This document shows positions 43,301 to 51,705 of a stretch of DNA of 64,000 bases, one piece after another (the first letter of the stretch is position 1; each line of letters starts with the position of its first letter). A program made the position numbers and the translations under genes. The DNA is taken from the NCBI GenBank assembly GCA_964510065.1, contig CAZEAC010000009.1, forward strand, positions 23,504-87,503, read 5' to 3'. Under the pieces are notes generated by a model, which worked only from the letters and a program-made list of their open reading frames with translations, did no database searches and was not told the origin of the DNA. The stretch is from CAZEAC01 sp964510065. Lineage in GTDB: Bacteria; Bdellovibrionota_C; UBA2361; CAIXSY01.

Positions 43301-43775
43301 CGCTGTTATCAGCGGAGTCGAAGACCGTCAGCACGAAGCGAAGCGGTGTCTTATTAAGTTTGTCGAAATACTGAACTTCGATGGATATTGCGTCATTACC
43401 GTCGGCCAGGAAGTTCACTGCGCCTAGCCCATTGGCTTTTATGTTCGATGGGTCGCTATCTCCATCCCACACGGCGAAGAGTGCGCTTCGGCTCGTGGGA
43501 GAATCCTTCACACGAAGGCCATTCTTAATTGTGAGCTCGCTACTTGGCCCCTCTTCGAGAAAAAATTGCACCGCGCGAGTGCCACCCAGACTTCCGCTTG
43601 AGGTAATTACATCGGCAGCGGGATTTTCGTGAGCATCCGCGACGAGCTGTTGCTCCGTCCGAAAGTCCTCGATCGGCGCCGCGCTCGCCGCTATCCAGAC
43701 ATTCGCCGCGAAGAAAACAAGTGCTACAGGGAAGAGTACTCTTGACTTGAAATATTCAAGAACGCATTGGCACAT
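37371..43775 (-). CDS. Giant secreted subtilase with propeller-like, Ig-like and FN3 repeats
   Basis: 2134 aa. Signal peptide (to about residue 32), an N-terminal beta domain and a propeptide-like region, then an S8 catalytic domain with all three residues: D521 (VAVVDSGVD), H556 (GHGTAVAG) and S761 (GTSFSAPYVSG). After it come propeller-like repeats (SGNLIIWRQ, DGTRIAWHE, SGTRILWHE, SGNYVVYE), seven or so putative Ig/cadherin-like modules (LPPGATFDPATARFSWTP-type), two FN3-like modules and a Pro/Ser/Thr tail. A cell-surface or secreted protease for polymer degradation or prey/host contact is likely. The C-terminal FN3-plus-tail is shared with the M11-like protease at 46520. Confidence 0.88.
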   Translation of the reverse strand: MCQCVLEYFKSRVLFPVALVFFAANVWIAASAAPIEDFRTEQQLVADAHENPAADVITSSGSLGGTRAVQFFLEEGPSSELTIKNGLRVKDSPTSRSALFAVWDGDSDPSNIKANGLGAVNFLADGNDAISIEVQYFDKLNKTPLRFVLTVFDSADNSGKTFSAAELVIDQPQLQRTLTIPYTKFTTVGEKGGANFNRIGALTLFVAARGGTGADYTLGSISRCSMDPAGSDPCHGLTSVTQDEPELVSEKITETKKAEVVTRKLSPEALQMRAGNTGGIEPRAALTKADAAGFQYRAQTPREHLVQLEKNKSGKQTKKDYEESFVPGVIAVKFKDTLSASASSIVRRGRKFSEFFADKSPKIDRANAKFKLRSSKIRPVFRSLREEQQLESAAGGAPVARSTIKSTWQKKVHNLRGRQASRRFGVKESETKDLSHIYALEFDSEDLDQVVQAYSEDSNVAWAQRVYRGVSRQAATNVPYYESSGAMGFPDLPDQWGLQQIEAADVWPRSEGQGTIVAVVDSGVDAGHPELQGRVNVAAGYNTVLDNRDTNDTFGHGTAVAGIIAATGTRMIGVAPQTTILPVKVFPDGSASGSWVDFAEGIRYAVDTGASVVNLSLGCGQPCPQNFVAEEAVEYAYDNGVTVVIAAGNSAQDTDYFSPENLLAKKPIVVAAGTPTGFATWFSSFGQSVDLIAPGGGLPTQIAHDEFDYGPQSIILSLKSQTAHPDMIALADDPVGKVLDAVNPEDPLLTSYGYLRTAGTSFSAPYVSGVAALVLSLRPTLTPQQLRQALRTSATDVVGFGVDWGEVYSPGFDMFTGMGVVNAKNALDVSKFSELAITSPVFNSYIGVPPEGIGQIPIRGTAAGEDFASYRLLFRAIPGGAFTALPAVTAPKRNEILGYVPGDLDYGRYQVKLEVTTTTGKSFDDGTNFVIERPSQIINTSLGQGEPLDVAVSGNLIIWRQARGGVANKFDVFEHDLSLGRTSALTTATTSSGVIDGVSVDGTRIAWHETLANGQNVIRVLTKGSGIVDIAVPDIHCEKPKLSGALLVFEGWNADRTTSAAYKMNLTSDTAPSLVSISSNNQREPSVSGTRILWHEIVNEKGQLYVLDLSTGQKRKIGADSVFFPPSGRSWGIENRIHGSISGNYVVYETTTVGSSDTDVLLINLTNDSEIFINLPGTTASNQSYPSISSNVMTWLEAGSSSGSLAYQKLPNDDTPQLGYSGLPMRAVGLTGERVAFSREGKLFTALLNPAGAFAVGELSAHTISEGETLGVTLRVTKPEGSPAVSFNNTLPPGATFDPATARFSWTPPYDTATRGATVSLSATFAVSLNGATITRTMPITVQDKNAAPDITGIIVGTNFGPEGTELAYDVVVSDPEKEPVRVWMGASALTPTPVLTITSTSAEETGAKITWTPPPGSSRQFPPYHVPIYAEDPAGNRSVYGAYFWVDPPQVLPVFTGNYPDIVTDAHRQYSLRVTAGDGNSDASVEDELNLTVTGLPSDAVITGGTSRKSLDATVTWTAKNDMIGVRPVVLTVTKTPAPFDPRTVSASKTFNLTVNRGLSNAAPTLTTAPRHTLRAGRVNELTFNAVDSDGDPLSCTFTTLPAGAELNSAECRLSWTPTAAQLGDHPIAIQVTDGVATAQANTILEVIPNRLPVVSTQNPYLFYEYGQGSYTLAVSDADGDAVTLNGVSLPTGATIDPNTFVLAWKPDAGRAGNYTAIVEASDGVGASQTTLNLQVLANRLPVFNGLGDRSVKVNGTLKIIATATDPDGDPVTYIAPFPKPLSATFNTTTAEFSWTPNSTEVGTRVTGFRARDNKNATATQRINITVKANQSPLMSSPGDKTVQEMAALQFSLGATDPDGHALTYSALNLPQGATLNPTTGDFSWTPSYAQSGTYNVSFSVTDGTANEPGPIVTRAVTITVTDVPQPPVAPSMLRTSAVAARSATLAWTDNSNDETGFELQQSAAVAGPFLTVATTAANVTTHTLNTLAPDYTYYFRVRSVRGTALSDWTSLLPVRTKPEIPPAPQGLTASLLPPPAGITPVWAVRLTWLDRSSNEGYFAIYGKPPGTANFIQLNIVPPNTTLWSHIQVPSGTWQYYVKAINNFGASTSNTVSITVPGSSTSTPTATPMPKPS

Positions 43776-44176
43776 GTTGATTCCCCTTCAGTTTAAGGAC
43801 GCTTTTAAAGCGGCGCTTTTCATTCTTATCGGCGCATTCCTTTAAAAACTAAGTGTGAATCGATGCTGCGCTTAGGCCAATTCTCTCCGAGGGAAGACAT
43901 CGCTCGCGAGGAAAAAAGCAAGCTAAGTCCCAGTTCTGAATCGATAATTAGCCAGCTCTCGAGTCGGAGCTTTTCGCTCCTTTGCGCGCGGTCTCCGAGA
44001 ATATGAGCCCTTGATCTCGCTCTTTCCTTAAAAAAATGAAAGGAGGGGCGGGCTCGGCGAGGCTAATAATACTTCTGCGAATGCCTTCTAAGCTATCCTC
44101 CTGATAAGGCTTTCCATAGGTAACACAACTAGCCTAGAAGCTTATAACTTCTTCATAAGGCGAGGACAATTCAACT
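43776..44176. other. Intergenic region with promoter space and repeat copy C
   Basis: 400 bases between divergent genes (subtilase on minus, 330-aa gene on plus). No protein-like frame. It holds repeat copy C (43980-44009) and an A-rich/purine stretch. Promoters for both genes must lie here, but none is clear. Confidence 0.5.
43980..44009 (+). repeat. 30-bp repeat, copy C
   Basis: CTTTGCGCGCGGTCTCCGAG followed by ten bases matching copy B at 28 of 30 positions; the first 21 bases are the exact reverse complement of copy A. Confidence 0.6.
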
Positions 44177-45169
44177 GTGAGCCATACCACCTCAATTTCT
44201 AAAGCCGCTTCGGCGAGTGCGAGACGCGATCGCGCGTTTGCCACCCAAGCATTTTCCGGGGAGCCGGCACTACTTCTCAACGAAATGCGCGATGTTGTAG
44301 CGGGTGCCAAACCGATCGGGGAATGTCTCTTGCTTTCAGAGAGGCTAAAGCAATTATTAGGCGAGGACCATCGTGAGGCCTATGCACGACAGGGAGTGTC
44401 TTTGGTGCTCAACAATCTTAATGAGTTTTTTGGAAAATTAAATTCTCTTCATCAGGGCAGCCGGCGTTTGGTATCGCCGCAGATTGGACATACGCAAGAT
44501 CTTGGTCATGAGGATTTGTCGATACTCGCTAATAGTATTGAGCCGCTCGAAAGATACCTTGGACATTGGCTGCTGACCGAGTGTGGTGCTGCTCCAAAGC
44601 TTCGTTCGACAGTCGAGCCGGCAATAGTTCTGGTTGTACATCAAATTCCGCAGCTTCAAGACGATACTGCAATATTTTGCATGAAGCAGCTTAAAGATGT
44701 CCCGATCATCGTGGCGAGCTCGTGCGCGTTCCCGCTTACTCATGAAAAGTTAGCTGATGCCTGTCTGCAAGGTGCAGGCGGTATTGTGTATCACGCAGTC
44801 GGGCAAGATAATGGGAGACTGTCCTATCGAACTGACTTTGGGGCAAAGCAGGTCTACCTCTTAGGTGGCTATCCTGATCGTTGCATGTATACAGCGGTTC
44901 ACCGTATGGTCGACCAGAATCTGCATGCGGGCGATAACTCGCTCCACATAACATTGGTGCCGCAGCTAACCTATGTGCGAAGTGAAAATGGATCGACTTT
45001 AGAGACACCACAAACGACCGAAGCGACGTTTGAACTCGCCAAAAATTACGCCGAGTTCCTTGCGCGACCGCCCTGGGGACGAAATGAGATCAGATCTACG
45101 CGAGCAGGCAATGCAGCAGTAGTGCCTCTCGCCGGTGATTTCTCACTTACCGTATCGATAGCGGTTTAA
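44177..45169 (+). CDS. Hypothetical cytoplasmic protein
   Basis: 330 aa from GTG 44177; no signal peptide or membrane helix. The first ~150 residues are helical; the second half alternates strands and helices (AIVLVVHQIPQLQDDTAIFCMKQLKDVPIIVASS, GIVYHAVGQDNG, VYLLGGYPDRCMYTAVHRMV) like a Rossmann-type fold. The GG and Cys positions do not form a signature I know. It stands alone between the subtilase and the binding-protein gene. No function assigned. Confidence 0.6.
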   Translation: MSHTTSISKAASASARRDRAFATQAFSGEPALLLNEMRDVVAGAKPIGECLLLSERLKQLLGEDHREAYARQGVSLVLNNLNEFFGKLNSLHQGSRRLVSPQIGHTQDLGHEDLSILANSIEPLERYLGHWLLTECGAAPKLRSTVEPAIVLVVHQIPQLQDDTAIFCMKQLKDVPIIVASSCAFPLTHEKLADACLQGAGGIVYHAVGQDNGRLSYRTDFGAKQVYLLGGYPDRCMYTAVHRMVDQNLHAGDNSLHITLVPQLTYVRSENGSTLETPQTTEATFELAKNYAEFLARPPWGRNEIRSTRAGNAAVVPLAGDFSLTVSIAV

Positions 45170-45246
45170 TTCAGCAGTTTTGGTGAACAAAGTCATCTGG
45201 AGCGGCACTAGTGAAATTCACTCGCTGGTGATAGAATTTGAGCCTA

Positions 45247-46335
45247 ATGTTTGCTCGAGCGGCTCTTGGCTTCATTTTCGCACTGTCCTTACTTCCTTCA
45301 TCGTTTGCTATCGCACAGGAGTCGCAGCAGATTCCGATCGGTGTGTCGACCGCGCTTACCGGCACTATGGCCACTTTTGGAACCGACATAAGAAACGCAC
45401 TCATTCTTGCCAACGATCTTTATGGTCACGGAAAATATCGATTCATTTTTGAGGATGATCAATGTGACAACAGCCAAGCCGTTACCATCGCGCATAAATT
45501 GATCGAGATTCACAAAGTACAGTATGTTATGGGACACGCCTGTAACGGCACGCTTATCGCGAGCATTCCCATTTACCGACGTGCGGGGACGATGGTCTTC
45601 AGCTCGTTTGCGACAACCGGAGATGTGCGCGACGTCGGTCAGAAAAGCTTTCGCTTGTTTCCTCCTGATCAAATTGGTGCAGTGAAGCTATTTGAATACG
45701 CGAACTCGCGCTACCAGCATGTTGCTTTCTTTACCTCTGAAGACGATTACACCGAGCTTATGGAGCGCTGGTTTCGGAAGAGTGCTAAGTCAGCACCGAT
45801 GAAAATCTCGAGCCAATCGCTCAGTCGCGGCGAAACTGATTTTCGACCCGGACTACTAAAACTTAAGCAGGGCAATCCCGATCTTCTTGTGCTTAATGTA
45901 AACGGCGAGGCCGATTTTATCATCGCGGTAAAGCAGGCAAGGGGCGTAGGCTATAAGGGGGCCATGACAGCTTTCTATCTGCCTGCTTCGCAGATGGTTC
46001 GCGATAGCATCGGATCGTTAATCGAGGGAATGGAGTTCATCAATCTTCCAAGGCTCGATCAGTCCGCAACCGAGGAGGGCAAACGGGTTATAGCCGAATT
46101 TCGAAAGCGGTTTGGCGAGCCGCAGTCACTAGAGCTTGGGGTCGCATTCACTATCGACTCCTTCAAACTTCTTGATCAGGCACTCGGCAGTGGTGAGGTG
46201 CCCGAGAAATTCCTACGAGGCAAGCAGCACCAGGGGCTTGTTGGCAAGTTCTCTTTTGACGAAAGCGGAGAAATCCAGGGTATTCCGTTTCAAGTTCAGC
46301 GTATAGTAAAGAATACAATCCAAGTCGTTAATTAG
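45247..46335 (+). CDS. ABC-type branched-chain amino acid substrate-binding protein (orphan)
   Basis: 362 aa. Start ATG 45247 gives a good signal peptide (MFARAALGFIFALSLLPSSFAIA); TTG 45238 is possible. The mature protein is a Peripla_BP_6-type two-lobe binding protein: PIGVSTALTGTMATFGTDIRNALILAND, FIFEDDQCD (ligand-site strand), YVMGHACNGTLIASIPIYRRAGT, and an ETDFRPGLLKLKQ helix. It resembles the protein at 62324 closely in these same blocks. No permease or ATPase genes lie beside it, so it may act as an extracytoplasmic sensor input or with a distant transporter. Confidence 0.85.
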   Translation: MFARAALGFIFALSLLPSSFAIAQESQQIPIGVSTALTGTMATFGTDIRNALILANDLYGHGKYRFIFEDDQCDNSQAVTIAHKLIEIHKVQYVMGHACNGTLIASIPIYRRAGTMVFSSFATTGDVRDVGQKSFRLFPPDQIGAVKLFEYANSRYQHVAFFTSEDDYTELMERWFRKSAKSAPMKISSQSLSRGETDFRPGLLKLKQGNPDLLVLNVNGEADFIIAVKQARGVGYKGAMTAFYLPASQMVRDSIGSLIEGMEFINLPRLDQSATEEGKRVIAEFRKRFGEPQSLELGVAFTIDSFKLLDQALGSGEVPEKFLRGKQHQGLVGKFSFDESGEIQGIPFQVQRIVKNTIQVVN

Positions 46336-46519
46336 TTTCTGCTCGCGATAACAAAAAATGCCTTCGCTTCAACGAGTGTTTCCAAATGCAGCGTAATGTC
46401 CCGAATATACTTACCAATTAGCGTGGCTAGATCGCCCTAAATAAAACACTCAATCAGTCCGATTTTTACCTTCGGTTCTCAGGGCAATGGCGCTCGTATA
46501 TTTCTGAGTTATTGCATCG

Positions 46520-49168
46520 ATGCACTTTCGTTATATTTATCGAACTCTGCTCATCATAATTCTCGCGTTGTTACCTTTGCTGTCTCACCTCTCTTTCGCG
46601 CAATCGAACCACGCGCAGGTCGCGGGCCGGGTGCGTAAAATCAATCAACAGCTGCGCGACAATCTCGATCAGCGCCCCCTGCCAAAAAAAGTCCTCGAGG
46701 CGCTGATCGAGCGTAAGAATCTTTTAAAAAGACTCTTTGCTGAGGATCCAGCGACGGCGTCCCAACTAATCATGGCCTATCCACGTAATCTCCAGGCCGA
46801 GCTTCAACTTTCAAAGTTCCTTGAAAGGCGTTCGCTCAGGCGCGGAAAACTTCAGATCCAGATCGAAGATGATTTTCAGGCACGCAGCTCAAAAACGATC
46901 CATCGACTGCGCACGAGCGACAATGAAATTATCACCCTGCATTTCAGCAAGCCGCAGCCTTCCGTCCGTCCAGACTCGGCGATACAGGTGAGAGGGGCTG
47001 AGCTCGACAACGACTTTCTCGTCGAGCAAACCGGAGTCATTATGGAATCTCCGTCACCGTTGCAGATACCAAACGTAGACTCCTCGTCGGTCGGAGGCGC
47101 ACTTACTCCTTCAACGAGCGAACGCGCGGTCGCCATAATTCTTTTCAACTTCACAAATGACACCACGCAGCCCTATACGAAGGAGCAGGCCTACGCAAAC
47201 ATCTTTACCACTCCGAGAAGCGCAAACGCTTATTGGACTGAGGCTTCCGCGGGTAAAATCTCCTTTAGCGGCTCACTTTCTGACGTGTATGGCTGGTACA
47301 CCATTTCACCGACCGCGGCTTGCGATTCTGACGCCTGGGCCGTCGCGGCAACGAACGCGGCTAGAGCGAACGGGTTTGACATCTCAAAATATCAGCATGT
47401 CATGTTCATGTTTCCCTACAATAATCGCTGCAGTTGGGGAGGTCTGGCCAACCTTAGCGGAATTTACAGCTGGCATAACGTAAACCCGGCGTGGGGAGCC
47501 GAATATGCGCGACTGACTGAAGCACACGAACTTGGGCACAATCTCGGGCTGTCACACGCTAACGGTTTGCAATGCACTAATTCGTCGGGAGCATTGGTGC
47601 CGATAAGTGACAGGTGCATAAATAGAGAGTACGCGGACGACTTTGATGTCATGGGCCACGTGTATGTCTTGCCCAATGGTTTTCATTTAACCCAGTTGGG
47701 CCTAATCGGCGCGGGCCAGGCACGAGAGGTTACCGGGCCGGGTACATACTCGATCGCCCCTCTCTCGCCTACCTCGAGCTCAATGCAGCTCCTCAAAATT
47801 TTTCGCGAGCGAGATCTGTTTGGTCCTAATCGATATTTCTACATCGAATACCGTCAGCCCAGCGCGAACTTTATGTATGGAGGCGATCACCCGCTCTATC
47901 GCGGCGTGACTTTGCGCCTGGCCGACGCTATTGAAAATGGCGGGAGCAATGCTCAGCTTTTAGTTATGTCCAATCGCTATGCGCTCCACGACCTTAACGC
48001 CCCACTTACGAGCGACGACATTTTCGAAGATGTCGCGAAGGGAATACGGGTACGGACGCTCGGTACAACTCCCTCTGCCGCGACCGTAGGAGTGGAATAT
48101 TTTTGCCCGCCGATAAGGTACTGGAATATCGGCGTCGGATCGACGGAAGGATTCCCCGCCGAAAAACCCGGCGTATTTCGCTCCTTCAATTTAGCTATCG
48201 ACGGCCGAGAGCACTGCGGCGCGGGAACCGTCTCAATTAGTGTAAATCTACCGAGCGGCTGGGCGACGAGCCCAACGACTATTCCTAATCTCGCTCTACC
48301 CGCCGCCGGGGGGGCAAGTACCACATTCCAAATTAAGTCGGCGGTGGATACTGCTGACGGCACGTATCCTATCCAATTCATCGTCACCGACCTGAGCCGT
48401 CCCGGCGAGTCAACGACGCTGACTTACCAATATGGAGTATCGCGCGGGTGCATACCGAGAAACCCATCGTTTCAGGTCACGCCAACGTCACAGCAATCGC
48501 GCGCGGGAGGAACATTGCAATATCTCGTCGAGCTCACCAACAACGACAGCAGTGATTGCCCTCCGCAATCATACCTTGCCGATATTTTTTGGCCGCTTCC
48601 GTTCGGATGGAGCCAGATCCCGGAGGAGCCGGGATTCTACTCTGGTATTCCTGAGTTTAATGCCCTCCTCCCCGGCTCGAAGCAAGTTTACAACTTCGCT
48701 ATCACTTCGGCCGCATCAGCCGCCGATGGAAGCTACCCGCTCGCCTTTGATGTGCTGGGCGATAGCGGTTTTACCTCGGCGCATATCCCGATCACCTATG
48801 TCGTCAACAACCTCGCGGCTTCTGCAGCGCCAAGCAATCTTGCGGCACAGATTCTAGTTGCGACTGGCGTTCAACCCCTCTACTCCGTGCGGCTCACTTG
48901 GAAAGATAACTCGATCAATGAGCTGCGCTTCGGAGTGTGGGCTAGCGCTCCGGGAAGCACCACCTGGACAAAGCTTGCGCAGGTTGCTGCCAATGTGGTG
49001 ACCTGGACACATTACAGCCCGAGTCCCGGAAAATGGAGCTACCGCATAAGCGCGGAAAACAGCGCAATAGGTTCACCAACATATTCATCGAACGTAGCGG
49101 TGAGCATTCCCGGACCATCATCTACTCCATCACCGTCCGCCAATTCGTCTCCGGCCTACGCCAACTAG
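46520..49168 (+). CDS. Secreted gametolysin-like (M11) metalloprotease with FN3 C-terminus
   Basis: 882 aa. Signal peptide ends near SFAQS. A ~170-residue propeptide-like region precedes the catalytic domain: zinc motif HELGHNLGLSH (H336, E337, H340, H346), and downstream DVMGH as the Met-turn. This is the metzincin layout of peptidase M11-like enzymes. Two NEW3-like beta modules (about 530-760; GWATSPTTIPNLALPA, GWSQIPEEPGF) follow, then an FN3-like domain (APSNLAAQILVATG...YSVRLTWKDNS) and a SSTPSPSANSSP tail. Secreted protease; the tail resembles that of the subtilase at 37371. Confidence 0.8.
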   Translation: MHFRYIYRTLLIIILALLPLLSHLSFAQSNHAQVAGRVRKINQQLRDNLDQRPLPKKVLEALIERKNLLKRLFAEDPATASQLIMAYPRNLQAELQLSKFLERRSLRRGKLQIQIEDDFQARSSKTIHRLRTSDNEIITLHFSKPQPSVRPDSAIQVRGAELDNDFLVEQTGVIMESPSPLQIPNVDSSSVGGALTPSTSERAVAIILFNFTNDTTQPYTKEQAYANIFTTPRSANAYWTEASAGKISFSGSLSDVYGWYTISPTAACDSDAWAVAATNAARANGFDISKYQHVMFMFPYNNRCSWGGLANLSGIYSWHNVNPAWGAEYARLTEAHELGHNLGLSHANGLQCTNSSGALVPISDRCINREYADDFDVMGHVYVLPNGFHLTQLGLIGAGQAREVTGPGTYSIAPLSPTSSSMQLLKIFRERDLFGPNRYFYIEYRQPSANFMYGGDHPLYRGVTLRLADAIENGGSNAQLLVMSNRYALHDLNAPLTSDDIFEDVAKGIRVRTLGTTPSAATVGVEYFCPPIRYWNIGVGSTEGFPAEKPGVFRSFNLAIDGREHCGAGTVSISVNLPSGWATSPTTIPNLALPAAGGASTTFQIKSAVDTADGTYPIQFIVTDLSRPGESTTLTYQYGVSRGCIPRNPSFQVTPTSQQSRAGGTLQYLVELTNNDSSDCPPQSYLADIFWPLPFGWSQIPEEPGFYSGIPEFNALLPGSKQVYNFAITSAASAADGSYPLAFDVLGDSGFTSAHIPITYVVNNLAASAAPSNLAAQILVATGVQPLYSVRLTWKDNSINELRFGVWASAPGSTTWTKLAQVAANVVTWTHYSPSPGKWSYRISAENSAIGSPTYSSNVAVSIPGPSSTPSPSANSSPAYAN

Positions 49169-49489
49169 CACACTGAAGAACTACTGAGCAATTCACAGCC
49201 CTCAAGAAAAAGATAAACCTGTCGCCATAGCGTATTCTTTCAAAGCAAACGCACACACTTATAATAGCAGAGCTTGTGAGCGCATTTTTGATCCGAGAAA
49301 TAGGAGAGAGGGCTCTTTTGGAAAAGCTGTATTTACTGACACAAGTAAACTTCCAAATCGTCAAATAGAATATAATCAAAGAGAGTCATTAGCCTTGACT
49401 TATCTTCTTTTAAGGCGCGCAAATTTGGAGTAGATCGTAAGAGGTCTAAGTAGTGACAGGCACATTTTTGTCACGCTCAACGAGGCAAC
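49169..49489. other. Intergenic region upstream of the SPFH operon
   Basis: 320 bases with no supported gene. A small inverted repeat GTGACA...TGTCAC (49453-49474) lies just before the ribosome site region of the first operon gene and could be an operator. A/T-rich DNA around 49370-49390 may hold the promoter, but boxes are not clear. Confidence 0.4.
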
Positions 49490-50482
49490 ATGTCATTTTT
49501 ATTCCCTTTCTGTCTTGGTCTTCTTGTATATCTTCTGGTGCGTTCGTTTCTCTTCGGCCTGTACACCGTCGATCAAAATCAGCGCGCGGTGAAAACATCA
49601 TTTGGCCGTGCCCAGCGTATTGGTGATCAAACTACCCTCGACGATCCGATATCGGAGTCGCTGAGGCCGGATGAACGCGAGCGTTACCGCTACCCGCAGC
49701 TTCGGGTAATTGGGCCGGGCGGGCCCTATTTGAAGTGGCCATGGCAAAAGGTCTACAAAGTGTCCGTCGCTACCGAGACTATTAATATGGCCTTCGATTT
49801 CGAGGATCCCTCCGCTAATCAGGGCGGTACTGTGCTCGAGGCGGTAACTCGAGATCAGCTCAACATCGGAATCACCGGGCAGCTTCGCTACAGGGTCTCG
49901 GAACGTAATCTTTATGCCTTTCTTTTCGGCGTTAAGAATCCGGTGGTGCATGTCATGGGATACTTTATCTCAATACTTCGCGAAAGGATTGCAAATTTTG
50001 AGGCGAAGGCGGTTGATGGGCAGGTGCCGGGCAGCTCCCCGAAAGAAGTCGCGCAGAGCTCGGCCGTATCCATTAATGATCTTCGTAAAAATCTGCGCGA
50101 CCTTAACGATCATATGACGGTCGAGGGCGCCTCGGCACCGGCGCGCTATGGCGTGGTGCTTGACGCATCGCTGATAACCGGAATTGATCCGCCACCGGAA
50201 GTTGAGTCGGCGCTCGCGGCAATTAACACTGCACACAATAACGTATCAACAGAAATTAGCCGAGCGCAGGCCGCGGCTGACCAAACGATTGTGCAGTCGA
50301 AGCGTGCTGTTGAGATAGAAACACTTAAGGCGCAAGCCGAAGTCCAGCCGCTTGAAGCGTTGGCCGACCAACTACGCGCGCTCAAAAAATCGGGATCAGG
50401 AGTTCTCGAGAGCTATGTTTCTAATATTCGGCTCTCGCTGTTTGCGAAAGCGAAAGAGGTAATGATGAGGGCGAAAGCATAA
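49490..50482 (+). CDS. SPFH/band-7 membrane protein 1
   Basis: 330 aa. An N-terminal membrane helix (FPFCLGLLVYLLVRSFLFGLY) leads into a band-7 domain: VDQNQRAVKTSFGRA (the universal SPFH start), PGGPYLKWPWQKVYKVSVATETINM, DQLNIGITGQLRYRV, then a helical C-terminus (AQAAADQTIVQSKRAVEIETLKAQAEVQPLEALADQL). HflK/prohibitin/stomatin-type proteins form large rings in the inner membrane that scaffold proteases or microdomains. First gene of a nine-gene operon, 4 bp before the second SPFH gene. Confidence 0.85.
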   Translation: MSFLFPFCLGLLVYLLVRSFLFGLYTVDQNQRAVKTSFGRAQRIGDQTTLDDPISESLRPDERERYRYPQLRVIGPGGPYLKWPWQKVYKVSVATETINMAFDFEDPSANQGGTVLEAVTRDQLNIGITGQLRYRVSERNLYAFLFGVKNPVVHVMGYFISILRERIANFEAKAVDGQVPGSSPKEVAQSSAVSINDLRKNLRDLNDHMTVEGASAPARYGVVLDASLITGIDPPPEVESALAAINTAHNNVSTEISRAQAAADQTIVQSKRAVEIETLKAQAEVQPLEALADQLRALKKSGSGVLESYVSNIRLSLFAKAKEVMMRAKA

Positions 50483-50486
50483 GTTT

Positions 50487-51377
50487 ATGTCAATTGAATT
50501 TTTTAAGTTTTTAGCATTCGGAATACTTGGTGGTCTTGTCTTCGAACTTTTCCTCATCGGCTTTCTCAAGCTGATAGGTTTTATTGTGGTGGTGCCTGAG
50601 GGCAAGTGTTTTGTCTATGTGCTCTTCGGAAAAGTCGCTTGTGTTCTCAAGGAGCCGGGGCTGCATCTTCTTTGGTTTAAGATCGGATGGAAGGCGCCGC
50701 TTATGCGCTTTTTTGGAAATAACTACTGGCTCGATATGCGCCTTGATCAAGAGTATCTAAGAAGCCAGCCGGTAAACTCCGAAGAGGGTGCTCCGATGGG
50801 AATCGGTGTCTGGTACGAGATGTTTATCAGCGATCCGGTATCGTTTCTATTTAAGAATGCCGACCCGCGTGGATCGCTTTCCGCAAATGTGAGCAATGCG
50901 ACCGTGCGTTGCTTAAGCAACATGCCGCTTTCTGATATGTTGCAAGATAGGCACAAGATGAGCCAGATCACCCGATCTGAGGTAAGCACAAAATCGGATG
51001 AATGGGGTTATCGGTTAGGTTCGGTCTACATTCGAAAGGTGCATTTTCGAGACGGCGAAATGATCCGCCAGATTGAGAGCAAGGTGGTAAATCGATTACG
51101 TCAAGTTACCGCGGGTATTACCCAGCATGGTGAAAACCAGGTGCGAATTATTACCAGCGAAGCGCAAAAGAGCGCAGCGGCAGAATTCGCAAAGGCTTCG
51201 GCGGTGCGGCCGAAAATTATCGGTGAAGCCTTGCAGAAGATTTCGGTAGATTCCGATGTCTCAAAAGCGCTTTTTGAAGTGCTGCAGTGTCAACGCATAA
51301 TTGAAGGGGGCGGACAGATTACGATCTTGCCGCCTGATTCGGGGGTAATTCCGGATCTGCTTGCAGCGAAGGCTTGA
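50487..51377 (+). CDS. SPFH/band-7 membrane protein 2
   Basis: 296 aa. N-terminal membrane helix (LAFGILGGLVFELFLIGFLKLIGFIVVV), then the SPFH core (VPEGKCFVYVLFGKVACVLKEPGLHLLWFKIGW; GIGVWYEMFISDPVSFLF; WGYRLGSVYIRKVHF) and a helical C-terminus with Ala/Lys/Glu. As a pair with the upstream gene it parallels HflK/HflC, which form hetero-oligomeric cages. No protease gene (FtsH) is nearby; the partners are the following membrane proteins. Confidence 0.82.
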   Translation: MSIEFFKFLAFGILGGLVFELFLIGFLKLIGFIVVVPEGKCFVYVLFGKVACVLKEPGLHLLWFKIGWKAPLMRFFGNNYWLDMRLDQEYLRSQPVNSEEGAPMGIGVWYEMFISDPVSFLFKNADPRGSLSANVSNATVRCLSNMPLSDMLQDRHKMSQITRSEVSTKSDEWGYRLGSVYIRKVHFRDGEMIRQIESKVVNRLRQVTAGITQHGENQVRIITSEAQKSAAAEFAKASAVRPKIIGEALQKISVDSDVSKALFEVLQCQRIIEGGGQITILPPDSGVIPDLLAAKA

Positions 51378-51444
51378 GAGTAGCGAGCACCGCTTACCGC
51401 AACATACATTTGCAGATTAAGGGCATAGTGATAACCTCTTCTCA

Positions 51445-51705
51445 ATGAACGAAGATCAGCGATTTCTTGAAAAGTGCGCCACGCTACTTCGCGAGCGACG
51501 CCTTGAAGCTCCGGCTATTTTTATGCTGGAGATGCACAAACCTCTCTCAACAGTCGTTCGTGAAAGTGTGCGCTTTTTTTCGCCGATGCTGATGCCGTTT
51601 TTGGGGGCGCAAAATACGGCACGGCTTATCTCGGTGCTCGAGAATCCCGAGAATATCGAGCAGCTGCTCCGCCTTCTTGAATCAGGGGAGGCTGTGAAAC
51701 CTTAG
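51445..51705 (+). CDS. 86-aa helical hypothetical protein
   Basis: ATG 51445. Short, mostly helical (DQRFLEKCATLLRERRL, PAIFMLEMHKPLSTVVRESVRFFSPMLMPFLG). A moderately hydrophobic amphipathic middle may lie on the membrane. Ends directly before the next ATG (no gap), so coupled. Unknown family, conserved location within the operon cannot be judged here. Confidence 0.6.
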   Translation: MNEDQRFLEKCATLLRERRLEAPAIFMLEMHKPLSTVVRESVRFFSPMLMPFLGAQNTARLISVLENPENIEQLLRLLESGEAVKP

